A program made the position numbers and the translations under genes. DNA of 44,129 nucleotides from Gammaproteobacteria bacterium (GTDB taxonomy: Bacteria > Pseudomonadota > Gammaproteobacteria > Chromatiales > Chromatiaceae): NCBI GenBank assembly GCA_020445335.1, contig JAGRGU010000033.1, forward strand, positions 6,542 through 50,670. The letters are read 5' to 3'. The notes under the pieces were generated by a model. It saw only the letters and a list, made by a program, of their open reading frames with translations, ran no database searches and was not told the origin of the DNA. This document shows, piece after piece, positions 1 through 6,959 of this stretch (the first letter of the stretch is position 1; every line of letters starts with the position of its first letter).

Positions 1-1361
1 CCGACCTGTTCGAGACCTACGCCGTCACAGTGGTGGCGACGATGTTGCTCGGCGGCCTGCTGGTCGGCAGCGCCGGCAGCGCGGCCATTGTCTACCCGCT
101 GGTACTCGGCGGCGTCTCTATCGTCGCCTCGGTCATCGGCACCTACTTCGTCAAGACCCACGACGGCGTCACCAACGTCATGCCGGCACTCTACAAGGGT
201 CTGGCGGTCGCCGGTGCCATCGCCGCGGTTGCCTTCTACTTCGTCGCCGACATGGTGATGGGGGGCGTGACGATCAAAGGTGTGGGCGACCCCACCATGG
301 CGCTGTTCGGGGCATCGTTGATCGGTCTTTTTCTGACCGCAGCGATGGTGGTCATCACCGAATACTACACTTCCACCGAGTTCAAACCGGTGCGCTACAT
401 CGCCGAGGCCTCAACCACCGGTGACGGTACCAACGTCATCGCCGGTCTGGGCATCTCGATGAAGTCCACCGCTGCTCCGGTCCTGGTGATCTGCGCGGCA
501 ATCTGGGGCGCTTACGACCTGGCCGGCCTCTACGGCATCGCCATCGCCGCCACCTCGATGCTCTCGATGACCGGCATCATCGTCGCCCTGGACGCCTACG
601 GCCCGATCACCGATAACGCCGGCGGTATCGCCGAAATGGCCGAACTGGACGAGAAGATCCGCAATATCACCGATCCGCTCGACGCGGTCGGCAACACCAC
701 CAAGGCGGTCACCAAGGGTTACGCCATCGGCTCGGCCGGTCTCGCCGCGCTGGTACTGTTCGCCGACTACACCAACACGCTCGAGGCCCACACCGGCGGT
801 AACGCCTTGAGTTTCGACCTCTCCAACCACATGGTTCTGATCGGTCTGCTGATCGGCGGCCTCGTGCCCTACCTGTTCGGCGCATTGGCGATGGAGGCGG
901 TCGGTAAGGCCGCTGGCGGCATCGTCAACGAAGTTCGGCGTCAGTTCCGCGAGATGCCCGGCATCATGGACCGCTCGCAGAAGCCCGACTACTCCAAAGC
1001 GGTCGACATGCTGACCAAGGCCGCCATCAAGGAGATGATCGTGCCTTCACTGCTGCCGATCGCGGTTCCGATCGTCGTCGGCCTGGCACTGGGTCCTCAG
1101 GCGCTCGGCGGTCTGCTGATTGGCACCATCGTCACCGGTCTATTCGTGGCCATCTCGATGACCGCCGGTGGCGGAGCCTGGGACAACGCCAAAAAGTACA
1201 TTGAAGACGGAAACCATGGCGGCAAGGGATCGGACGCACACAAAGCGGCCGTCACCGGCGATACCGTCGGCGACCCCTACAAGGATACCGCCGGACCGGC
1301 TATCAACCCGCTGATCAAGATCATCAACATCGTCGCACTGATGATCATACCGCTGCTGTAA
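1..1361 (+). CDS. hppA: Membrane-bound H+-translocating pyrophosphatase, K+-independent type (5' partial)
   Basis: Hydrolyses PPi at the cytoplasmic membrane and pumps protons, recovering energy from biosynthetic PPi. The reading frame is open from base 3 to the stop at 1361 (452 residues visible; the family is roughly 650-700 long), so the N-terminal third lies outside. The visible part opens with [13 protein letters not shown], which directly follows the first PPi/Mg-binding motif of the family. Downstream are [12 protein letters not shown] (about 592-627) and the C-terminal [30 protein letters not shown] motifs, which bind substrate and metal. At about 690-707 the motif reads GNTTKA; in this family Lys here (Ala in K+-dependent enzymes) marks K+-independent proton pumps. 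Many hydrophobic segments are present. Two hairpins follow the stop, then the soluble pyrophosphatase gene. The family assignment is very secure; the ion specificity is inferred from the one diagnostic residue. Confidence 0.97.
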   Translation, partial: DLFETYAVTVVATMLLGGLLVGSAGSAAIVYPLVLGGVSIVASVIGTYFVKTHDGVTNVMPALYKGLAVAGAIAAVAFYFVADMVMGGVTIKGVGDPTMALFGASLIGLFLTAAMVVITEYYTSTEFKPVRYIAEASTTGDGTNVIAGLGISMKSTAAPVLVICAAIWGAYDLAGLYGIAIAATSMLSMTGIIVALDAYGPITDNAGGIAEMAELDEKIRNITDPLDAVGNTTKAVTKGYAIGSAGLAALVLFADYTNTLEAHTGGNALSFDLSNHMVLIGLLIGGLVPYLFGALAMEAVGKAAGGIVNEVRRQFREMPGIMDRSQKPDYSKAVDMLTKAAIKEMIVPSLLPIAVPIVVGLALGPQALGGLLIGTIVTGLFVAISMTAGGGAWDNAKKYIEDGNHGGKGSDAHKAAVTGDTVGDPYKDTAGPAINPLIKIINIVALMIIPLL

Positions 1362-1373
1362 CGGTGTTCAGCG

Positions 1374-1412
1374 GCTGATTACGCGCCATAAGGGTGCGTA
1401 ATCAGCGGTTTT
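1374..1412 (+). terminator. Rho-independent terminator of hppA
   Basis: A 14-bp stem (1374-1387 with 1393-1406, one G-T pair, loop ATAAG) begins 13 bases after the hppA stop codon and is followed by TTTT at 1409-1412. The stem is long and stable, but the T tract is short and offset by GG. Confidence 0.75.
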
Positions 1413-1417
1413 AATTG

Positions 1418-1468
1418 GAGGGAGGTCGGTTTATCATGCCGCCCTCCCTTTTTTACGCGAGCTTTTAG
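1418..1468 (+). promoter_or_regulatory. ppa leader: terminator-like hairpin overlapping a 10-codon ORF
   Basis: A second hairpin pairs 1420-1429 with 1439-1448 (10 bp, one mismatch) and is followed by six Ts (1449-1454), which looks like an intrinsic terminator. It ends only 17 bases before the ppa start. Its left arm is itself a very strong Shine-Dalgarno sequence, GGAGGGAGGT (1418-1427), placed 8 bases before an ATG at 1436. That ATG opens a 10-codon ORF (MPPSLFYASF, stop 1466-1468) ending 3 bases before the ppa ATG. ppa has no evident ribosome site of its own. The arrangement suggests attenuation or coupled re-initiation. Hairpin, SD and ORF are visible; the mechanism is inference. Confidence 0.5.
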
Positions 1469-1471
1469 TCA

Positions 1472-2020
1472 ATGAACCTCGACAGAGTCAGCTCGGGCGA
1501 CGATCTGCCCAACGAAATCAACGTCATCGTCGAAATCCCCGCCCACTCGGATCCGGTCAAGTACGAACTGGACAAAGCCACCGGCGCCATGTTTGTCGAC
1601 CGCTTCATGTCTACGGCCATGCACTATCCCTGCAACTATGGCTACGTGCCGCATACGCTCTCGGCCGACGGCGATCCGGTCGACGTACTGGTGCTGACCC
1701 CCTATCCGCTGATTCCGGGCTCTGTAATCAAATGTCGACCGGTCGGTGTTCTGACCATGACGGACGAGTCGGGTGACGATGCCAAAGTACTGGCAGTGCC
1801 GGTGGACGGCGCTTTCAAGGGCTACCGCCATGTCTCTTCATTTCGCGATCTTCCCGGGCATCTGCTGAGCCAGATCGCCCACTTCTTTGAGCACTACAAG
1901 GATCTGGATGAGGGAAAATGGGTCCGTGTCGGCGGCTGGAAGGGCCTCGACGAGGCGAAACGGGAGATCATGGACAGTATCCAGATGTACAAGGATGCGC
2001 CTGAGAAACCCAACTTTTAG
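1472..2020 (+). CDS. ppa: Soluble inorganic pyrophosphatase (family I)
   Basis: Cytoplasmic Mg-dependent hydrolysis of PPi to two phosphates, which pulls nucleotide, tRNA and CoA-ester syntheses forward. The 182-residue length is close to the bacterial hexameric enzymes of about 175. Recognisable segments are the N-terminal [25 protein letters not shown], the [20 protein letters not shown] block with substrate-contacting Arg and Tyr, and the signature DGDPVDVLV (near residue 66-74) whose Asp residues bind the metals. A later [16 protein letters not shown] block closes the fold. The start at 1472 aligns with other family members; there is no good ribosome site, and a 10-codon ORF ends three bases upstream. 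Its neighbour hppA encodes the membrane enzyme for the same reaction. Confidence 0.96.
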   Translation: MNLDRVSSGDDLPNEINVIVEIPAHSDPVKYELDKATGAMFVDRFMSTAMHYPCNYGYVPHTLSADGDPVDVLVLTPYPLIPGSVIKCRPVGVLTMTDESGDDAKVLAVPVDGAFKGYRHVSSFRDLPGHLLSQIAHFFEHYKDLDEGKWVRVGGWKGLDEAKREIMDSIQMYKDAPEKPNF

Positions 2021-2098
2021 ACTGGTTTCGGGCGCTGGTACGATTCCCGCCGGTGAAGGCGGACTGGAATCCCGGCAACCCGACTGCAGGCATCCTCA

Positions 2099-2641
2099 AT
2101 GAAAATTTGTATCCTTTCGGACAGCCACGACCATATCGCACTGCTCGACGCCGCAGTGGCCGATGCAAAGCAGTGTGGTGCCCAGGCGGTCCTGCATTGT
2201 GGTGATGTGGTGGCGCCGAGCACGCTGAAATGCCTCACCAAGCATCAGCTTCCCGTGCACCTGATCCACGGCAACAACACCGGCGATCTCTACTCGCTCG
2301 GTCAGCTGGCCACCAAGCCGGACAATATCATTCAGTATCACGGCATGGACGCCGGCGTAACGCTGGGCGGGAGGAGAGTCTTCCTGGTTCACTACCCTCA
2401 CTATGCGCGCGCCATGGCAGCCACCGGTGACTGGGATCTCGTCTGCTGCGGCCATAGCCACAAGGTGCAGATCGAGCACCTGCCCAACATCAACGGCGGC
2501 ACCTCGATTCTGGTCAACCCCGGAACCATCGGCGGCGTCGGCAGCGATCCGGCCACCTATCTGCTCGGCGACCTGGATACCATGGAGTTCGAAGTACGCG
2601 AGATTTCCAAACGCATCGAGCGCGAACAGTCGTTTGCCTGA
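2099..2641 (+). CDS. YfcE/MJ0936-type metallophosphoesterase
   Basis: A 180-residue single-domain calcineurin-like phosphoesterase. The metal-binding motifs of the fold are present in order: SDSHD near residue 7, CGD near 34, GNNTGD near 59, VHYPH near 98, and CGHSHK near 119. Related small enzymes hydrolyse phosphodiester substrates with Mn or Ni in vitro; the physiological substrate is generally unknown, so no substrate is assigned. The C-terminal ISKRIEREQ tail is charged. The gene lies 78 bases after ppa and 30 bases before moaC on the same strand and may be co-transcribed. The intervening 78 bases contain a short imperfect hairpin (2043-2070). The ribosome site before the ATG is weak. 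Fold certain, role open. Confidence 0.9.
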   Translation: MKICILSDSHDHIALLDAAVADAKQCGAQAVLHCGDVVAPSTLKCLTKHQLPVHLIHGNNTGDLYSLGQLATKPDNIIQYHGMDAGVTLGGRRVFLVHYPHYARAMAATGDWDLVCCGHSHKVQIEHLPNINGGTSILVNPGTIGGVGSDPATYLLGDLDTMEFEVREISKRIEREQSFA

Positions 2642-2671
2642 AACGGCGAACCCTCAACCAGATCTCCGCTC

Positions 2672-3145
2672 ATGAGCGAACTGACCCACTTCAACCACTC
2701 CGGCCAAGCACACATGGTCGATGTCGGCAACAAGGCCGAAACGCATCGCGTGGCGGTCACCGAGGGCCGCATCCGCATGCTGCCTGAAACGCTGACGATG
2801 ATTGCAGCGGGTGGCCACAAGAAGGGGGACGTGCTGGGGATCGCCCGGATCGCCGGAATCATGGCCGCCAAGCGCACCTCCGATCTGGTCCCGCTCTGCC
2901 ATCCACTGGCGCTGACACACGTCAGCATCGACCTGACACCCGACCCGCAGCGATCGGAGATCCACTGTCGCGCCAGGGTTGAGACCAGAGGCCAGACCGG
3001 GGTAGAGATGGAGGCGCTCTGTGCCGTCCAGGTGGCACTGCTCACCATCTACGACATGTGCAAGGCGGTAGACCGGGGCATGCGCATCGACGGCGTGCAA
3101 CTGCTGGAAAAAATGGGTGGAAAGTCGGGGCACTGGCAGCGCTAG
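2672..3145 (+). CDS. moaC: Cyclic pyranopterin monophosphate synthase (molybdenum cofactor, MoaC)
   Basis: Second enzyme of molybdenum cofactor synthesis: converts the MoaA product (3',8-cyclo-GTP) to cyclic pyranopterin monophosphate. At 157 residues it matches the usual length of about 160. Diagnostic blocks are [15 protein letters not shown] near the N-terminus, [30 protein letters not shown] (catalytic Lys and His region), TGVEMEAL, and [10 protein letters not shown] with the second catalytic Asp/Lys pair, ending [12 protein letters not shown]. No other moa gene is visible in the window, so the remaining pathway must be encoded elsewhere. It sits between a phosphodiesterase gene and engB, all on the plus strand with short gaps. 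Confidence 0.97.
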   Translation: MSELTHFNHSGQAHMVDVGNKAETHRVAVTEGRIRMLPETLTMIAAGGHKKGDVLGIARIAGIMAAKRTSDLVPLCHPLALTHVSIDLTPDPQRSEIHCRARVETRGQTGVEMEALCAVQVALLTIYDMCKAVDRGMRIDGVQLLEKMGGKSGHWQR

Positions 3146-3162
3146 CGCAGCCTCTGGCGCAG

Positions 3163-3792
3163 ATGAACCCCTTCTATCACCATGCCCGATTCCTCACCAG
3201 CGCCGCTAAAGTCGAGGGGGCGCCTCCGGACCAGGGTATTGAAGTCGCCTTTGCCGGCCGCTCCAACGCGGGCAAATCGAGCGCCATCAACGCGCTCTGC
3301 CAGCAGAATCAGCTGGCGCGTACCAGCAAAACCCCGGGGCGCACCCAACTGCTGAACTTTTTCCGCTTGGACGACGAGCGCCGACTGGTCGATCTCCCCG
3401 GTTACGGCTATGCCAAGGTTGCCGAGTCGTTGAAACGACAGTGGCAACAGGAGATGGCCGACTACCTCGCCTGTCGTCGCTCGCTCTGCGGTCTCGTCCT
3501 GCTGATGGACATCCGCCATCCGCTGAAGGATTTCGACCTGCAGATGCTGGAGTGGGCTGAAAGGCAGAAGCTGCCGGTACATATCCTGCTGACCAAAGCG
3601 GACAAGCTGAAGCGCGGGGCCGCGGCGCAGACGCTGCTGCAGTTGCGCAGAGCGATCTCGCAGCGCGCGGTGCAGAGCAGTGCACAGCTCTTTTCGGCGC
3701 TGAAGCGGGAGGGTATCGACGAGGCTCACCGCCAACTCGACCGCTGGTTCGGACTGGCGGAACCGCAGGCAAAAAAAGATCCCGGTGCCTAA
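3163..3792 (+). CDS. engB: Ribosome biogenesis GTPase YsxC/EngB
   Basis: GTPase of the TrmE-Era-EngA-EngB superfamily needed for late large-subunit ribosome assembly. It has 209 residues, typical for the family. G1 P-loop GRSNAGKSS near residue 30, G2 region with the conserved TPGRT, G3 DLPGYGYA, G4 TKADK and G5 SALKREG are all visible. The frame is open upstream into moaC; I chose the ATG at 3163 because [14 protein letters not shown] matches family N-termini. The 3' end (from 3771) also encodes the polA transcription terminator on the other strand, so the last codons (AKKDPGA) are shaped by the A7 tract and hairpin. Assignment is secure. Confidence 0.96.
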   Translation: MNPFYHHARFLTSAAKVEGAPPDQGIEVAFAGRSNAGKSSAINALCQQNQLARTSKTPGRTQLLNFFRLDDERRLVDLPGYGYAKVAESLKRQWQQEMADYLACRRSLCGLVLLMDIRHPLKDFDLQMLEWAERQKLPVHILLTKADKLKRGAAAQTLLQLRRAISQRAVQSSAQLFSALKREGIDEAHRQLDRWFGLAEPQAKKDPGA

Positions 3793-3813
3793 GGGGAGAA
3801 GGCAGCCGGGATC
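3771..3813 (-). terminator. Rho-independent terminator for polA, embedded in the engB 3' end
   Basis: Read on the minus strand, GATCCCGG (3813-3806) plus TGCC (3804-3801, after one bulged base) pairs with GGCA and CCGGGATC (3789-3778), followed directly by seven Ts (3777-3771). It lies 125 bases beyond the polA stop. The loop contains the engB stop codon. The plus-strand reading has no T tract after the hairpin, so the element is directional. Confidence 0.8.
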
Positions 3814-3817
3814 GGGT

Positions 3818-3869
3818 GGTCCGGCAGGGGTGGCCGGACCCTGGAGTCACTCGGGGAGAAGCGACTCCA
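3818..3869. repeat. Two further hairpins in the engB-polA gap
   Basis: A perfect 8-bp stem GGTCCGGC/GCCGGACC (3818-3825 with 3833-3840, 7-base loop) is followed immediately by a 7-bp stem TGGAGTC/GACTCCA (3842-3848 with 3863-3869). Neither has a T tract on either strand. With the terminator before them they make three consecutive stem-loops in under 100 bases between two convergent genes. Protection of the 3' end of the engB or polA mRNA is one possible role. Confidence 0.6.
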
Positions 3870-3937
3870 CGCCATAAGGCGCGTATCTGTACGACTCGCA
3901 GTTACAATGATAGTTCCCCAGCCGCAGATCTCAATGC

Positions 3938-6637
3938 TCAGTGGGCCTGGTCCCAGTTCTCCCCGACGCCGACGTCGACCACCAGCGGCACGCGCAACTC
4001 GGCCGCGCCCGACATCGCTTCGATAATGCGCGCTCGGGCCGCATCCACCGAGCCCTGCTTGACCTCGAACACCAGCTCGTCGTGCACCTGCATGATCATC
4101 CGCGCCGCCGGCCGTTCACGCTGGATCCAACCATCCACCACCAGCATCGCGCGCTTGATGATGTCCGACGCGGTGCCCTGCATCGGCGCGTTGATCGCGG
4201 TCCGCTCGGCGGCTGCCCGTCGCTGGCCGTTGCGGACGTTTATCTCGGGCAGATAGAGACGGCGGCCGAATACCGTCTCCACGTACCCCTGCTCTCGCGC
4301 TGCGCTGCGGGTTCGCTCCATGAAATCCTGAACACCTGGGTAGCGCTCGAAATAACGTTCGACATAGGCCTGTGCCGCAGCCCGATCGATCCCCAGCTGA
4401 CGTGCCAGTCCGAATGCCGACATGCCGTAGATGAGGCCGAAGTTGATCGCTTTCGCGGCACGCCTCTGCTCATCGCTGACCGCCTCCGGAGAGTCCAGGC
4501 CGAACACCTCGGCGGCGGTCGCGCGATGCACGTCCAGCCCATTGGCGAACGCCTGCAACAGCCCCTCGTCGGCGGAAAGATGCGCCATGATGCGCAGCTC
4601 GATCTGTGAGTAGTCCGCCGCCAGCACCACCCACCCAGGCTCGGCGATGAAAGCCTGGCGTATGCGCCGCCCCTCGCTGCTGCGGATCGGGATATTCTGC
4701 AGATTGGGGTCAGAGGAGCTGAGTCTGCCGGTAGCAGCCACCGCCTGGTGGTACGAAGTATGTAAGCGCCCACTAGCGGCGCTGACGAGCTTGGGGAGCT
4801 TCTCCGTATAGGTTGACTTCAACTTGGCGAGGCCGCGGTGCTGCAATATCAAGCGCGGCAATGGATAGCCGCGTTCAGCCAGCTCCTGCAGCACCGACTC
4901 CGCTGTAGACGGTGCCCCCTTGGGAGTCTTGGCGATGACCGGCAGCTCCAGCTCGTCGAAAAAGATCTCGCCGATCTGCTTCGGCGAACCCATGTTGAAA
5001 CGGCGACCGGCCACCTCGTAGGCCTCCTGCTCCAGCGCCGCCATGCGCTCGGCCAGCTCCACCGTCTGTTTCTCGAGCATCGCCGCATCGATACGTACGC
5101 CAGTTCGCTCCATGCGCGAGAGCACCTCCACCAGCGGCAGCTCGATCTCCTCGAACAGCCTGCGCAACGCCGGCTGCCGTTCCAGCCTTGGCCAGAGCTC
5201 ACGGTGCAGGCGCAGCGTCACATCGGCGTCCTCGGCGGCGTAGGGTCCGGCGCTCTCCAGCGCCACCTGATCGAAGCGCAACTGCTTGGCGCCTTTGCCG
5301 GCCACATCCTCGAATTTGATGGTTTTGTGATTCAGGTATTTCTGCGCCAGGGAGTCCATGTCGTGACGGGTCGCGGTCGAGTCCAGCACGTAGGACTCGA
5401 GCATGGTATCGAACGCGATCCCGCGCATCTCGATGCCATACCGCGCCAGAACGCTGAGGTCATACTTGAGGTTCTGCCCGACCTTGGCACGCGTCTTGTC
5501 CTCCAGCAGCGGTTTGAGCGCCGCCAGGGCCTGCTCGCGTTGCAGTTGCACGGGCACGCCCGGATAGTCGTGCGCCAGCGGCAGATAGGCCGCCTCTCCC
5601 GGTTCGATGGCAAAGGAAACCCCAACGATTTCGGCCTGCATATAGTCCAGCGAGGTGGTCTCGGTATCGAACGCAAACAGCTCCGCGGACGCGAGCCGCC
5701 GCAGCCACTGATCGAACTGCGTCTGCTTCAGGATCAGCTGATAGTCGCCCGGCTGCACCTTGTTTTCAGGCTCAAGCGCCGGCTCCTCCTCCAGCGAAGC
5801 CAGCAGACGGCGCGACTCGATACGCTGGTACCACTCGCGCAGTCTCGGCAGATCCGGCAGCTGCGGCTGCAGCTCCTCAAGTCCCTGAGGCAAGGGGAGT
5901 TCACGCCTGATCAACGCCAGATCACGTGAAACAGGCAGCTGATCGAGCGAGTTTCGCAAATTCTCTCCGACTTTGCCTCCGATCTCCCCGGCCTGCGCGA
6001 TCAGCGCATCAAGCGTCCGATACTGCTTGAGCCACTTCACCGCCGTCTTGGGACCGCATTTGGCCACCCCCGGAATGTTGTCCACGCTATCGCCCACCAG
6101 GGCAAGGTAGTCGACGATCTGCTCCGGCGTGACACCGAACTTGGCCTCCACTCCGGCGCGATCGAGCAACTCGCCGCTCATGGTGTTGATCAACGTGACG
6201 TGCGCATCGACCAACTGCGCCATATCCTTGTCACCGGTCGAGATCAGCGTCTGCCGGCCAGCCGCCGATGCCTGCGCCGCCAGCGTGCCGATGACATCGT
6301 CCGCCTCGACGTCGGGCACGATCAGCAGCGGCAGGCCCAACGCCTCGATGATCCGCTGCAGCGGTTCGATCTGCTCGCGCAGATCATCCGGCATCGGCGG
6401 TCGGTTGGCCTTGTAGGGTGCATAGATACGATGCCTGAAGGTCTCCCCAGGTGCATCGAAGACCACCGCCATCTGTTGTGGCGCATAGTCGCTGATCAGC
6501 TTGCGCAACATGTTGACAACGCCGACGATGGCGCCTGTCGCCTCGCCTTTGGAGTTGGTCAGCGGTGGCAGCGCGTGGTAGGCCCGAAAGAGGTAGGAGG
6601 AGCCGTCAACCAGGATCAGTGGGGGTTCGGATGTCAT
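3938..6637 (-). CDS. polA: DNA polymerase I (5'-3' exonuclease, proofreading and polymerase domains)
   Basis: Full-length Pol I of 899 residues for primer removal and repair synthesis. The N-terminal third is the 5'-3' flap nuclease (LILVDGSSYLFRAYHALPPL, VEADDVIGTLA, STGDKDMAQLV, GDSVDNIPGV). The middle domain keeps the proofreading carboxylates in FAFDTETTSLDY, so 3'-5' exonuclease activity is likely intact. The polymerase domain carries motif A AADYSQIELRIMAHLS, the O-helix AKAINFGLIYGMSAFGLA, and motif C MIMQVHDELVFEV. The frame is open to a TTG at 6655, but the ATG at 6637 (MTSEPPLILVDGSS) fits family N-termini better, so I use it. It is transcribed alone; the promoter must lie in the 6638-6959 gap shared with the divergent GGDEF-EAL gene. 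Confidence 0.97.
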   Translation of the reverse strand: MTSEPPLILVDGSSYLFRAYHALPPLTNSKGEATGAIVGVVNMLRKLISDYAPQQMAVVFDAPGETFRHRIYAPYKANRPPMPDDLREQIEPLQRIIEALGLPLLIVPDVEADDVIGTLAAQASAAGRQTLISTGDKDMAQLVDAHVTLINTMSGELLDRAGVEAKFGVTPEQIVDYLALVGDSVDNIPGVAKCGPKTAVKWLKQYRTLDALIAQAGEIGGKVGENLRNSLDQLPVSRDLALIRRELPLPQGLEELQPQLPDLPRLREWYQRIESRRLLASLEEEPALEPENKVQPGDYQLILKQTQFDQWLRRLASAELFAFDTETTSLDYMQAEIVGVSFAIEPGEAAYLPLAHDYPGVPVQLQREQALAALKPLLEDKTRAKVGQNLKYDLSVLARYGIEMRGIAFDTMLESYVLDSTATRHDMDSLAQKYLNHKTIKFEDVAGKGAKQLRFDQVALESAGPYAAEDADVTLRLHRELWPRLERQPALRRLFEEIELPLVEVLSRMERTGVRIDAAMLEKQTVELAERMAALEQEAYEVAGRRFNMGSPKQIGEIFFDELELPVIAKTPKGAPSTAESVLQELAERGYPLPRLILQHRGLAKLKSTYTEKLPKLVSAASGRLHTSYHQAVAATGRLSSSDPNLQNIPIRSSEGRRIRQAFIAEPGWVVLAADYSQIELRIMAHLSADEGLLQAFANGLDVHRATAAEVFGLDSPEAVSDEQRRAAKAINFGLIYGMSAFGLARQLGIDRAAAQAYVERYFERYPGVQDFMERTRSAAREQGYVETVFGRRLYLPEINVRNGQRRAAAERTAINAPMQGTASDIIKRAMLVVDGWIQRERPAARMIMQVHDELVFEVKQGSVDAARARIIEAMSGAAELRVPLVVDVGVGENWDQAH

Positions 6638-6959
6638 CGTCAACTTCGCTTGCAAGGGAGCTTGGCGGCAGCATACGGGAGCCGCAACCGCCCGGCAAAT
6701 AGCGTGCCGCAGCGGGCAGCAAACGCGTGCGGGGGATCATCCCACCTGACTCAAGCGCGCGCTGCGACTCACTGCACGCACGATGCGGTCACCGGCTCAC
6801 AACGGCAGCACAATCTCACGATCGAGCCACACACAGGCCTAGGTTTTCTTGTCATAATATGAGATAAATCAGCGCCTAATACTAACTTTCTGGGAAACTG
6901 TCGGCACTATGGCCGGCAATCGACAGCGTGCCAACGCGAGGTAGTGATTCAACAGGACC
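6638..6959. other. Divergent intergenic region between polA and the GGDEF-EAL gene
   Basis: A 322-base gap with no convincing gene. The half next to polA is GC-rich. The only AT-rich stretch is about 6842-6890 (GTTTTCTTGTCATAATATGAG and TAATACTAACTTTC), the most likely place for the promoter of the plus-strand gene, but no pair of hexamers with good spacing stands out (TTGTCA to TAATAC is 22 bases apart). AGGACC directly precedes the ATG at 6960. No binding-site palindrome was recognised. Confidence 0.4.

Noticed and set aside
2041..2071. Possible riboswitch before the YfcE-like gene
   Set aside because: The imperfect hairpin (ATTCC/GGAAT with CGCC/GGCG) is short, has a bulge and no known aptamer core; the gap is only 78 bases, so it was left as a weak hairpin.
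4838..5929. A 363-residue plus-strand frame inside polA
   Set aside because: Antisense shadow of a full-length polA with all catalytic motifs; product is Leu/Arg/Gln-rich without family features.
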